17,897 nucleotides of DNA from Flavipsychrobacter stenotrophus (GTDB taxonomy: Bacteria; Bacteroidota; Bacteroidia; Chitinophagales; Chitinophagaceae): positions 1-17,897 of the forward strand of contig CANBTK010000001.1 of NCBI GenBank assembly GCA_947372365.1. Direction: 5' to 3'. This document shows, piece by piece, positions 7,727-15,118 of this stretch (positions are counted from its first letter, which is position 1; every line of letters begins with the position of its first letter). Both the position numbers and the translations under genes were made by a program. The notes beneath the pieces are model-generated. The model did no database searches. It saw nothing but the letters and a program-made list of their open reading frames with translations, and was not told where the DNA came from.

Positions 7727-7925
7727 AAAGTATAGGGTAGAAAGCTGAAAGCCTTGATAGCAGAGGCTCGCATCCTATGCTTGGAGGTAAGAAGCCGGGC
7801 TTATTTCTACTTTATACTTGTGGCATCACCTGCGGTTTTGCTTCTATTATAGGAAACAATAGAACAGCTTTTTGCTTTCGACTTACAACTTTCGACTCTC
7901 TACTTACAACTCTCTACTAACTACT
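7727..7925. repeat. Phrase-like repeats between dapD and the MscS gene
   Basis: At the right end, acttacaact occurs at 7881-7890 and 7902-7911, within longer similar units of period 21 bp. At the left end (7727-7752) a purine-rich stretch reads, on the minus strand, as the same kind of phrase (ctttcagctttctac), so the two ends form a loose inverted pair around about 120 bp of unique sequence. The right repeat runs up to the MscS start codon and creates an in-frame repeat-encoded extension that is unlikely to be translated. Confidence 0.6.
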
Positions 7926-9056
7926 ATGTACTATTTACTTTTCACCATTGACTGGGATTTTTTCAATAAGGTTTACTACAACCAAAAGGTATCCGACTAC
8001 CTGCTGTTTGTGGGTATCATTATAGGCACGCTGGTACTCAAAAAGCCATTGGCGTCTTGGCTTACGCGCATGAGCAGCGGGCTTGCTGCACGGTATAGCT
8101 ACATGAAGCATAAGGACACCATCCGCGAAATGCTTTTCAAGCCTTTTGAGCGGCTGCTTCAAACTGTGCTTTTCTTTGTTGCTACTGAACAACTGGCTAA
8201 TATACTGGATAGCGTAGTATTTAAGCGGCTGGTATCAACCAAGCAGGGGGTGCGCATAAACCTGGGCGATATTACCGACCATGTGTTCCTTTTCCTGTTT
8301 ATCGTGTTCTTTACGCAGCTCGTTACCCACTTTATTGACTTCATTTATTATTTGCGGATGGGCAAAGCCCAGGAAGAAAAAAACGTTTCGCGGGAGCAGA
8401 TGCTGCCCCTGATAAAGGAAATGTCGAAGCTGCTGGCGTGGATTTTGGGTAGTTTCTGGGCACTGGGCAGTGTTTTTCATGTCAATGTGCCCGCGCTTAT
8501 TACCGGCCTGGGCATCGGTGGTGTAGCCATTGCACTGGCAGGCAAGGAAACTGTTGAAAACTTTTTTGCTGCATTTACCATACTGTCCGATAAGCCATTT
8601 CAGGCGGGCGATGTTATAAAACTGGGCGAAATAGAAGGTGTTGTAGAACGCATGGGCTTTCGCAGTACCCGCATCCGCAATGCCGATGGCTCTGCCTACA
8701 TTATACCTAACCAAAACCTGGTTAGCCAGAACGTCATCAACCTGTCTACGCGCAGTACCCGGGGCATGAAGGTCGTGGCCAACATCAGGTACGGCATTTC
8801 GCATGCTGCACTGGAAGGGCTGATAGGGGAGATAAAAGAGGCGCTGCTTAAAACACCGCCTGTAACAGAGCCTGTAACAGCCATTGTAGAGAATTTTGAT
8901 AAAGAAACATTCCAGTTGGTAGTGTCTTACCACCTGCCGCACCCGCTTCCTGAAGGTAAAAACCTGCTGGCTATGAAGCATGAAATCAACCTCAAGGTAT
9001 TCGAAATTATTACCCGGCAGGCCAAATTAGGGGCATTGCCAGGCACTATTGAGTAA
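7926..9056 (+). CDS. MscS-family mechanosensitive ion channel
   Basis: 376 residues from ATG 7926. Four hydrophobic segments lie near 22-38, 72-94, 115-142 and 165-205. The last is the pore-lining TM3 type: ALITGLGIGGVAIALAGKET, running into VENFFAAFTIL. It is followed by the beta domain with KPFQAGDVIKLGEIEGVVE and the MscS signature GFRSTRIRNADGSAYIIPNQ. The C-terminal cytoplasmic vestibule ends near 376. The channel opens on membrane tension to release solutes during osmotic downshock, in the inner membrane. An upstream in-frame TTG at 7872 would add 18 residues made from the repeat phrase (LSTYN twice), so ATG 7926 is preferred. It appears monocistronic. Confidence 0.92.
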   Translation: MYYLLFTIDWDFFNKVYYNQKVSDYLLFVGIIIGTLVLKKPLASWLTRMSSGLAARYSYMKHKDTIREMLFKPFERLLQTVLFFVATEQLANILDSVVFKRLVSTKQGVRINLGDITDHVFLFLFIVFFTQLVTHFIDFIYYLRMGKAQEEKNVSREQMLPLIKEMSKLLAWILGSFWALGSVFHVNVPALITGLGIGGVAIALAGKETVENFFAAFTILSDKPFQAGDVIKLGEIEGVVERMGFRSTRIRNADGSAYIIPNQNLVSQNVINLSTRSTRGMKVVANIRYGISHAALEGLIGEIKEALLKTPPVTEPVTAIVENFDKETFQLVVSYHLPHPLPEGKNLLAMKHEINLKVFEIITRQAKLGALPGTIE

Positions 9057-9150
9057 TTTTAACGGGTTTATATTATAAAATAATCGCCTGCAATTCGGTC
9101 TTTTTTGCTGAAAAATGTGCACCTGAATTTACCATTCAAAGGATAAATCG

Positions 9151-9180
9151 TGCATTTCACACCCCAAAACATGCATTTCG
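9151..9180 (+). promoter_or_regulatory. Two 9-bp direct repeats (tgcatttca / tgcatttcg), possible regulator binding site
   Basis: tgcatttca at 9151-9159 and tgcatttcg at 9172-9180 are separated by 12 bp, giving a 21-bp centre distance, so both face the same side of the helix. A related tgcaattcgg is at 9089-9098. LytTR-type regulators are known to use 9-bp direct repeats with about 12-bp spacing, so this spacing fits them. The regulator itself is unknown. Confidence 0.35.
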
Positions 9181-9186
9181 GAAGAT

Positions 9187-9209
9187 AGCCCACTTTTTTT
9201 GTGTGGGCT
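9187..9209. other. Hairpin with a T-rich loop
   Basis: agcccac (9187-9193) pairs with gtgggct (9203-9209) around a loop containing seven T residues. It lies 130 bp after the MscS stop. The T run is in the loop, not after the stem, so it is not a standard intrinsic terminator. Confidence 0.4.
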
Positions 9210-9380
9210 GAAGGTATATTGCATCATCAATCAGCGAAGAGCTAAGGCGCAATAAAGCATTAATAAAAAAATGGTTGTTTGCAGCGCAGGTTGGTTTGCA
9301 ATAAAAAATTATATAACCGTTCAAGGGTTATGAAAGATATAGGGAAAAATATACCTCATTTATTTTCATTTTTTCCCAAT

Positions 9381-9409
9381 AGCTGCCTAATCATAGGCAG
9401 CTTTTTTTT
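9381..9409 (+). terminator. Strong intrinsic terminator
   Basis: agctgccta (9381-9389) pairs with taggcagct (9394-9402) around a 4-base loop, and the stem runs into a continuous T tract to 9409. It is 325 bp beyond the MscS stop and 113 bp before the next start. It ends either a long MscS 3' UTR or a separate small transcript. The 440-bp gap (9057-9497) otherwise has no supported gene. Confidence 0.8.
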
Positions 9410-9521
9410 GTCCGCCCATTAGCAACTTTACCTAACTTCATAGCCGAAAAAAGCAAGCCCAGGCCAGCAATAAGCCAGGCTGGGTATTTTATTCACCGTG
9501 GGCCACCTATGTGCCAGTTGT

Positions 9522-11021
9522 ATGGGTAGATTTATAATAGCAGCGTTATTCCTATTGTCATTGGCGGCAAAGCTATGCGGGCAGGTTGTGCCTGCCGATG
9601 GTGCATTGTTGCATTACAGGCTTATTGGCTTTTCGGCCCCAGGCATGGCTTCAGGTGGTAGTTATATTTTACAGGTAGCAGAGGGCTATTATAACGAGCC
9701 GGATTCTTTTAAGAAGAATATCGCTTTTACCCTCGCAGCGAAGGCTGGTAAAATTGTAGCTGAAGTGCCGCACTGGGGTAAGGCTTACACCTGGTGTATG
9801 GTGGCTGCCAGCGGGGGCGCAGGCGCGCTACACCATTTCAGCACACAAGCCATAGCCTCCAGCGGGCCTGATGCCCGCAGGCTAAGGTTAGTGCAGCCCG
9901 CACTGAAATACGCCGATGCTTTTGTTTTTTCAGATGCGGCTAAGGCCTTGTATAACATGAAGGGGGAGGCGGTTTGGGTAATGCCTGCCATAGAAGGCGT
10001 TGTAAATGAAGGCACTGTGGTACGCGACCTCAAAATATCGCCTGCCGGCACCATTACTTTTATGACCATGGCCATGGCTTATGAGATTGATTATTATGGC
10101 AAAGTGCTGTGGCAGGCTCCTAACAGGGGGGAGGTAAGTGGCGAAAGCGTAGAGCATTACCACCATGAATTTACCCGGCTGGGCAATGGGCACTACATGG
10201 TGCTGGGGCAGGAGCTGGTGGCGTGGGGCTGGCAGCTTACCAGTACAGGCGATAGCACGCTCGTGTTTGCAGGCGGCGTGGGCCAGGATAATACCTTCAG
10301 GAAAACGTTTAAAATGCCTTTCGGTACTGTGTTGGAATATGATGCTGCCGGGAAGCTGGTTTGGGGCTGGCGGTATTCCACGTATTTCAGGGAAGCGGGG
10401 CTGAATACACAGATAGCCAAACGGGCTTACCTGGATAGCCATGAAAACGCGTTCTATTTTGATGAGAAGGCTGGCTTGCTTTATGTGAGCTTTAAAAACC
10501 CCAGCGAGGTTTTAAAGGTAAAATACCCCGAAGGCAAGGTGCTGGCTGTTTATGGCAAAGATTTTAAACATGCCTACGATACTCAAGCCACCGCGCCCTT
10601 TTGCCAGCAGCACGGCTGCAAAAAAGGTAAGGGGGGCGGTTTGTATTTGTTCAACAATAACTTCTGCAACCCCGGTGCATTGCCATCGGTGGCTATGTTT
10701 GAGGAACCTGCTGCAAAGCAGGGGCAACTGAAATTGGCCTGGGCATACCAATACCCTATAGCAGCTAAAGATGTAGTAAAAGTGGCAGCCACAACCGGGG
10801 GCAATGTGATAGAAATGCCGGGCGGCGAGGTTTTTGCTTCCATGTGCGCACCCTACGGCAATGTTTTTATTGTGGGCAAGGGCAAAAAGAAGCTTTGGGA
10901 TGCGGTGCTGGAAAAATGGGATGCAGCAGCTAACAAATGGGTGCCGCAAGACCAGTACCGCGCCAGCATAATAACCAGCCGCCAGCAACTGGAGCGGTTA
11001 ATAGGGAATGCCCAAAAGTGA
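9522..11021 (+). CDS. Secreted arylsulfotransferase (ASST)-like beta-propeller protein, copy 1
   Basis: 499 residues from ATG 9522, which starts a clear signal peptide (MGRFIIAALFLLSLAAKLCG). GTG 9498 would add eight residues before it. Residues about 23-108 look like an Fn3-type beta domain. A propeller of short repeats follows (DLKISPAGTITFM, YEIDYYGKVLWQ, GTVLEYDAAGKLVWGW). ASST-type histidine motifs are present: HYHHEFTRLGNGHYMV (His214/215), DSHENAFYFDE (His307) and FCQQHGCKK (His364), matching by position the three active-site histidines of E. coli AssT as I recall them. The active-site Arg position of AssT appears to be Lys325 here (VSFKNP). The family moves sulfate from aryl sulfates to phenols; substrates here are unknown. 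The stop overlaps only a possible early start of the next gene. Confidence 0.8.
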   Translation: MGRFIIAALFLLSLAAKLCGQVVPADGALLHYRLIGFSAPGMASGGSYILQVAEGYYNEPDSFKKNIAFTLAAKAGKIVAEVPHWGKAYTWCMVAASGGAGALHHFSTQAIASSGPDARRLRLVQPALKYADAFVFSDAAKALYNMKGEAVWVMPAIEGVVNEGTVVRDLKISPAGTITFMTMAMAYEIDYYGKVLWQAPNRGEVSGESVEHYHHEFTRLGNGHYMVLGQELVAWGWQLTSTGDSTLVFAGGVGQDNTFRKTFKMPFGTVLEYDAAGKLVWGWRYSTYFREAGLNTQIAKRAYLDSHENAFYFDEKAGLLYVSFKNPSEVLKVKYPEGKVLAVYGKDFKHAYDTQATAPFCQQHGCKKGKGGGLYLFNNNFCNPGALPSVAMFEEPAAKQGQLKLAWAYQYPIAAKDVVKVAATTGGNVIEMPGGEVFASMCAPYGNVFIVGKGKKKLWDAVLEKWDAAANKWVPQDQYRASIITSRQQLERLIGNAQK

Positions 11022-11091
11022 CGGTTATTTTTTCACGCCTTGGCCCATGATGCCATGCTTTACTATCTTTACCCGGCTATTACCGCCTACT

Positions 11092-12657
11092 ATGCCAAAA
11101 ATCTGCTGCGTATTGGTTTTACTATTGTTGTTAACCAACAAATTGGGTGCACAGCTGCACCCCCGCGAGGGCGATTCGCTTAATTACAGGCTTGTAGCCT
11201 TTATTGTGCCTTCGGGTGGTGAGCGCAAGATGGCAAGAAGCTATGATGCAGGCGCCCGCTATACCCTACAGGTAGCTACCGGTACTTATGATAACGATAG
11301 TGCGTTTAACGCGCATATTGATTTAACCCGGGAGTCGAAAGAAAACGTAATTATGGCTAAAGTAGCGCAGTTTGGCACTGCCTACACCTGGCGTGTGGCC
11401 TATAAGCCGAAAAACGGGGCTGTGCAGCCCGGGCCTTTGCGCCATTTTACCACCAGGCGGCCTATTGAAACTATTGGCGGCAGCACACGGCTAAGGGTAA
11501 CCCGCAGCGCGAAAAAGTATGCTGATGCCTATGTGATGCTTGACCATAACAAGTCGCTATATGATATGAACGGGGAGCTGCTTTGGTTCCTGCCGGATAT
11601 AAAGGGTGTTACTGACCGGGCCAGCCTGCGCGACTTAAAAATATCGCCAAGGAACACTATTACCTTCCTGGTAGATATGATGGCTTATGAAATAAACTGG
11701 GATGGCGACATTTTATGGAAGGCTCCTGATAATGGCAAGGTTAGCGGCGAAAAGCGGGAGTATTACCACCACGAATTTTCTATGCGGAGCAACTGGCATT
11801 ATATGGTTATGGGCAACCAGACCTTGCTGTGCAAGCTGCCCACGCCCGAAAATAAGTATGAGCTGCCTACCATTTGTAAAAACCAGTCAAAGCCCGATTC
11901 AGCCAGCAAGCTATACCGCAAACTGCAGTTTGGGACACTTATAGAGTATGGCCCCAAAGGCGATGTTCTATGGTCGTGGAAATCGGCGGAGCATTACGGC
12001 GACAAGCGCCTTAAAGATTACCTGAAATTAGCTGGCATAAGTGAATATGCGCTGCACGACAATGCCTTTTATTTCGATGAGCGCAACAAAGACATCTATA
12101 TCAGTTGTAAGAATTTCAGCGCCATACTCAAAATAAAATACCCACAGGGTACTATTACTGCTATATACGGCTCTAAGTTTGTGCCCGGTAGCGAAGCGGT
12201 GGCTGACACCCTGTTTTGCGCACAGCACAGCATAATGAAGGGGGCGGATGGCAGCCTATACCTGTTCAATAACAACAACTGCAATTTTGGCGAAGCACCC
12301 AAAATTATAAAGCTACAGGAGCCAGCAAGGAAAGGCGAGGGGGCTACAAAAATATGGGAATACACCTGCCCTCTTGAAGGTGCCAATATGGAGAAAGTAA
12401 AAAGTGCCAGCATAACCACTGGCGGCAGCGTTTACGAACTGCCCGATGGGTCCATTTTTACCAGCCTTTGCAGCCCGTATGCATCAGTTTTTATAGTAAG
12501 CCCGGAGAAAGAAATACTGTGGAGCGCCATACCCGAGCTGCTGAGCAAAGCAGAAGGCAGGTGGGTACTGCTGCCACAATACCGGGCCAGCATAATCACC
12601 GACCCGCGCAAAATTGAATATGTGGCCAGGAATACGAATTTGCTGCGTTTTGAATAA
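11092..12657 (+). CDS. Secreted arylsulfotransferase (ASST)-like beta-propeller protein, copy 2
   Basis: 521 residues from ATG 11092, which begins a clean signal peptide (MPKICCVLVLLLLLTNKLGA). ATGs at 11008, 11047 and 11050 are also in frame; the first overlaps copy 1 by 14 bp. The layout matches copy 1 throughout: an Fn3-like segment, DLKISPRNTITFL, YEINWDGDILWKAPDNG, YYHHEFSMRSNWHYMV (His226/227), LHDNAFYFDE (His322), FCAQHSIMKG (His379), SLYLFNNNNCN and PQYRASIITDPR at the end. Lys340 (ISCKNF) occupies the AssT arginine position, as in copy 1. The two are tandem paralogues, probably co-transcribed. Copy 2 has a Cys-containing insertion near 247-275 (CKLPTPENKYELPTICK). The stop lies 5 bp from that of the convergent DUF62 gene. 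Confidence 0.8.
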   Translation: MPKICCVLVLLLLLTNKLGAQLHPREGDSLNYRLVAFIVPSGGERKMARSYDAGARYTLQVATGTYDNDSAFNAHIDLTRESKENVIMAKVAQFGTAYTWRVAYKPKNGAVQPGPLRHFTTRRPIETIGGSTRLRVTRSAKKYADAYVMLDHNKSLYDMNGELLWFLPDIKGVTDRASLRDLKISPRNTITFLVDMMAYEINWDGDILWKAPDNGKVSGEKREYYHHEFSMRSNWHYMVMGNQTLLCKLPTPENKYELPTICKNQSKPDSASKLYRKLQFGTLIEYGPKGDVLWSWKSAEHYGDKRLKDYLKLAGISEYALHDNAFYFDERNKDIYISCKNFSAILKIKYPQGTITAIYGSKFVPGSEAVADTLFCAQHSIMKGADGSLYLFNNNNCNFGEAPKIIKLQEPARKGEGATKIWEYTCPLEGANMEKVKSASITTGGSVYELPDGSIFTSLCSPYASVFIVSPEKEILWSAIPELLSKAEGRWVLLPQYRASIITDPRKIEYVARNTNLLRFE

Positions 12658-12662
12658 GCGGG

Positions 12663-13460
12663 TCAGGAAAGTAAGTTGATGCTTATTTTGTCGTAGTTGA
12701 TGCTGCGTTCAGGCATAGGCGATGGCTTCATAGCATTGCCGGGCGACTGGTTAATGGCAATTTCAAGGAACCCGGCACTGTTGAACCTGCAAAGCAGCCG
12801 GCCTTCGGCCACATCGTTATAATGCTGGCTTACAGTGCCAACCTCATCGCGTATGCCCAATAATTTTATGCTGAACTTCCGGTCGGCGGTCAGCGAGTCA
12901 AATTGTGCCTTATTAATGTTGATTACAATATTGCCGTAGCGGTCAATGTGCAATATGCTGCAGTCAACGCGGTTGCTAAACATTATAGGTGCAGTTGCCA
13001 TAAGTGCACGGTGCGGCACATGGGCCGGGTACTTGCTTTCAGGTGCGGCACCGCTATCCAGGAAACCGATGGCTTTAGTTACCTGGCCCATCCATTCCTG
13101 TAGCCCTGTGGTGGCATTAAATTCATGGCAAAGAAGGGTAGTAGGCTGCTGTTCGCCGAAAATAAGCGGCAGCAAACCATTGTCGGGTGCCAGGAAGTAG
13201 TGGCCACCATGCAGCGCAAGTATTAGTTTTTGCCTGTTATTAGGGAAAGCGCCAGCCAGCAACAGGTGGATAGTGCCAGCAGGGAAATATTTATATGTAG
13301 ATAATGTTAAGTAAGCGCCGTGCTGAATATCGCCACGGTTTACGGCATGCGATATGTCCACAATATCAGAGAAATACCGGTGGCGTGCCAGCATCACTTT
13401 TATATGGCTTACATACGTATCTTGCGTACCTAGGTCCGAAAGGATTGTAATAACTTGCAT
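12663..13460 (-). CDS. DUF62 / SAM hydroxide adenosyltransferase-family protein, divergent catalytic motif
   Basis: 265 residues from ATG 13460 (MQVITILSDLGTQDTYVSHI); an ATG at 13493 adds 11 unconserved residues. Family signatures: the N-terminal SDLGTQDTYV, VDISHAVNRGDIQHGAYL, YFPAGTIHLLL, HGGHYFLAPDNGLLPLIF near 84-101 and DRYGNIVINI near 173-182. Characterised members convert SAM to adenosine and methionine, with an Arg-Asp-His triad whose Asp lies in DPGVG. Here that stretch is AGAFPNNR (69-76): the Arg is kept but the Asp position is Ala, and I could not find the usual FHGRD His. The domain is clear, but the usual chemistry is doubtful. It is a single gene with its stop 5 bp from that of the convergent ASST-like gene. 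Confidence 0.8.
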   Translation of the reverse strand: MQVITILSDLGTQDTYVSHIKVMLARHRYFSDIVDISHAVNRGDIQHGAYLTLSTYKYFPAGTIHLLLAGAFPNNRQKLILALHGGHYFLAPDNGLLPLIFGEQQPTTLLCHEFNATTGLQEWMGQVTKAIGFLDSGAAPESKYPAHVPHRALMATAPIMFSNRVDCSILHIDRYGNIVININKAQFDSLTADRKFSIKLLGIRDEVGTVSQHYNDVAEGRLLCRFNSAGFLEIAINQSPGNAMKPSPMPERSINYDKISINLLS

Positions 13461-13750
13461 TGTAGTAACTAAGTAAGGGGATTGTATGACCAAAAGTACG
13501 CCTTTCGGGCAAAATGATTACGGTAAATTATATAAATACATTGCACCTAATAATTATTTTGTTGCATAAATGTAATAGTGATACCCACTTACGTGGTTTT
13601 CAGGCGGGTGGGGCTTAACTGAGTAGGGTAAGGGGCGGCTTTATATGCATATATTCTGCATTTTTTGATATTTTTTTGTATTTTGTGTCAAATTCTAAAA
13701 AAAAACCCAACCATTACAAAGTTGGTACTGTCTTTTAAGTTAGAAAAAAT

Positions 13751-13780
13751 ATTATCTTGCACTAAATTAATTTAATTATG
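13751..13780 (+). promoter_or_regulatory. Promoter/leader of the first DUF2911 gene, shared with the second copy
   Basis: The 30 bases ending in the ATG at 13778-13780 match the equivalent 30 bases before the second copy (14436-14465) at 22 positions without gaps. The shared part includes a -7-like TATCTTGC (TATTTTAC in copy 2) and the following CACT. The 284-bp divergent gap (13494-13777) otherwise holds only A/T-rich sequence. Confidence 0.45.
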
Positions 13781-14266
13781 AAACAAATTACATCCTTAGC
13801 CTTAGTTATGCTTTTTGCGTTCGGTAGCTCATTTGCAAAAGACCGAATGAGTAAACATGTAACCGTAAAAGGCGACAATGTTACCGTTACCTACGGCCAA
13901 CCATCAAAGAAACAAGGGAATGTTATCCCGGAATTTGGCAAGGCATGGCGCACTGGTGTTGACGAGCCAACTATTGTTACACTGCCTAAGGGTTGTATGT
14001 TTGCCGGCAGGCAGGTAAACCCGGGTACTTACAGCCTGGTTACTATCCCTTATAAGGGTGAGTGGATCATCTACCTGTCAAGCAATTTGAACCTTGACGA
14101 AAACTTTGACGCTGAAAAAGTAAAAGCAGAAAACCTGTTGTATAGCAACGAGTTGATAGGCCATTCAGCAAAAGGCGTTGATGCCTTCACTATCGAAGCT
14201 GTAAAAGACGGTTTGTTGGTATCTTGGGATAACAGCAACATCATGATCCCAGTTCAGCCTTGGTAG
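13778..14266 (+). CDS. Secreted DUF2911 protein, copy 1
   Basis: 162 residues. The signal peptide MKQITSLALVMLFAFGSSFA is followed by a DUF2911 domain: VTVKGDNVTVTYGQPSKK, FGKAWRTGVDEPTIVTLPKG, GRQVNPGTYSLVTIPYKGEW and FTIEAVKDGLLVSWDNSNIM. DUF2911 is common in Bacteroidota and has no established function. It is likely periplasmic. This copy lacks the KGRDIFGGL segment after the first strand that copy 2 retains (here KKQGNVIPEFG), so it is the more diverged of the tandem pair. It is followed by its own hairpin. Confidence 0.85.
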   Translation: MKQITSLALVMLFAFGSSFAKDRMSKHVTVKGDNVTVTYGQPSKKQGNVIPEFGKAWRTGVDEPTIVTLPKGCMFAGRQVNPGTYSLVTIPYKGEWIIYLSSNLNLDENFDAEKVKAENLLYSNELIGHSAKGVDAFTIEAVKDGLLVSWDNSNIMIPVQPW

Positions 14267-14298
14267 TCTTAAACTGACCAAAAACTATTTTTAGTGAC

Positions 14299-14322
14299 AA
14301 AGGCGTGCCATGGTGCGCCTTT
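14299..14322 (+). terminator. Hairpin after DUF2911 copy 1
   Basis: aaaggcgtgc (14299-14308) pairs with gtgcgccttt (14313-14322), allowing two G-T pairs, around loop catg. No strong T run follows, so termination may be weak. The sequence closely resembles the terminator after copy 2, as if the hairpin was duplicated with the gene. Confidence 0.55.
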
Positions 14323-14435
14323 AGTCGTTTGGCCCCGGTGCTTACAATGGGAGGGCATGTGCTGTATCAAGTGTTAAACTTTATTCCAACCGTGCGGAAC
14401 CAGCTTATTTCTTTTGATTGCCTCATTTTAATTAC

Positions 14436-14465
14436 ATTATTTTACACTCAAAATCTATAATTATG
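14436..14465 (+). promoter_or_regulatory. Promoter/leader of the second DUF2911 gene
   Basis: The 30 bases ending in ATG 14463-14465 align without gaps to those before copy 1, with 22 identities, including a -7-like TATTTTAC and CACT at the same distance from the start codon. This suggests that each gene has its own promoter. Confidence 0.4.
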
Positions 14466-14957
14466 AAACAATTTTCCGCATTATTGTTAGTTATGGTGCT
14501 CGCCATAAGCAGCTCATTTGCCAAAGACCGTGCCAGCGCACATTCAACAGTTAAAGGTGATTTCATTAGCATTACTTATGGCCAGCCCAAGATGAAGGGC
14601 CGCGATATCTTTGGTGGCTTAGTGCCGTTCGGGCAGGTTTGGCGCACAGGTGCTGACGAAGCAACCGAAATTACCATAACTAAGGGCTGTGTAATAGCAG
14701 GCAAGCAGGTGAGCCCGGGTACTTACTCATTGTTTACTATCCCTGAAAAAGGCGAGTGGACAATAATATTGAACTCAGAACTGAAACAATGGGGTTCATT
14801 CGGCTACGATAAGATTGCTGACAAAAACGTATTAGTAGCTACCGTGCCGGTAACCAAACTGAGCAAGCCAGTTGAAACATTTACTATCGAGGTAATGAGC
14901 ACAGGTTTTACCATGTCATGGGACAAAACAAGTGTATTTGTTGAAACTAAACTGTAG
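14463..14957 (+). CDS. Secreted DUF2911 protein, copy 2
   Basis: 164 residues from ATG 14463, chosen because it begins the signal peptide MKQFSALLLVMVLAISSSFA, parallel to copy 1; an ATG at 14418 would add 15 residues with no signal character. The DUF2911 features are more typical than in copy 1: ISITYGQPKMKGRDIFGGL, VPFGQVWRTGADEATEITI, GKQVSPGTYSLFTIPEKGEW, TIILNSELKQWGSFGYD and FTIEVMSTGFTMSWDKTSV. It is probably periplasmic, with no known function. It is the tandem paralogue of the gene 196 bp upstream and is followed by a strong terminator. Confidence 0.88.
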   Translation: MKQFSALLLVMVLAISSSFAKDRASAHSTVKGDFISITYGQPKMKGRDIFGGLVPFGQVWRTGADEATEITITKGCVIAGKQVSPGTYSLFTIPEKGEWTIILNSELKQWGSFGYDKIADKNVLVATVPVTKLSKPVETFTIEVMSTGFTMSWDKTSVFVETKL

Positions 14958-14980
14958 TATGCACACAGCATTTATATAGG

Positions 14981-15008
14981 AAGGCGCACCCAATGGTGCG
15001 CTTTTTTT
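14981..15008 (+). terminator. Intrinsic terminator after DUF2911 copy 2
   Basis: aaggcgcacc (14981-14990) pairs with ggtgcgcttt (14995-15004), with one G-T pair, around loop caat, followed by more T residues to 15008. It is a canonical terminator 23 bp after the stop codon. Confidence 0.85.
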
Positions 15009-15081
15009 ATTCCCTTACCAGCCGCCGATTGCTATTGGTATAGGCATCCATTATTTTTAGAAAAAAATTTTTTGCTTTTTC

Positions 15082-15110
15082 TGTAACTTTTTTTCCAAGC
15101 GCACGATATA
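15082..15110 (+). promoter_or_regulatory. Candidate ECF-type promoter upstream of the sigma factor gene
   Basis: TGTAAC at 15082-15087 followed by a T run resembles the AAC-containing -35 element of ECF promoters; CGATATA at 15104-15110 lies 16 bp downstream as a possible -10. The ATG at 15119 is very near, so the leader would be almost absent. If real, the operon would be autoregulated. Confidence 0.35.
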
Positions 15111-15118
15111 TATACTGA

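Noticed and set aside
7872..7925. N-terminal extension of the MscS gene from TTG
   Set aside because: The 18 extra residues are translated intergenic repeat (LSTYN repeated); ATG 7926 gives a normal channel start.
8235..8981. 248-residue open frame antisense to the MscS gene
   Set aside because: It mirrors a well-supported channel gene. Its translation is rich in Cys, His and Tyr without domains or a signal, typical of a shadow frame.
9271..9333. 20-residue frame starting ATGGTTGTT in the gap before the ASST-like genes
   Set aside because: It is very short, has no ribosome-binding support and lies within the putative structured RNA; chance is the simplest explanation.
9930..10442. 170-residue antisense frame in ASST-like copy 1
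   Set aside because: It is opposite a gene with conserved histidine motifs and a paralogue, with no domain of its own.
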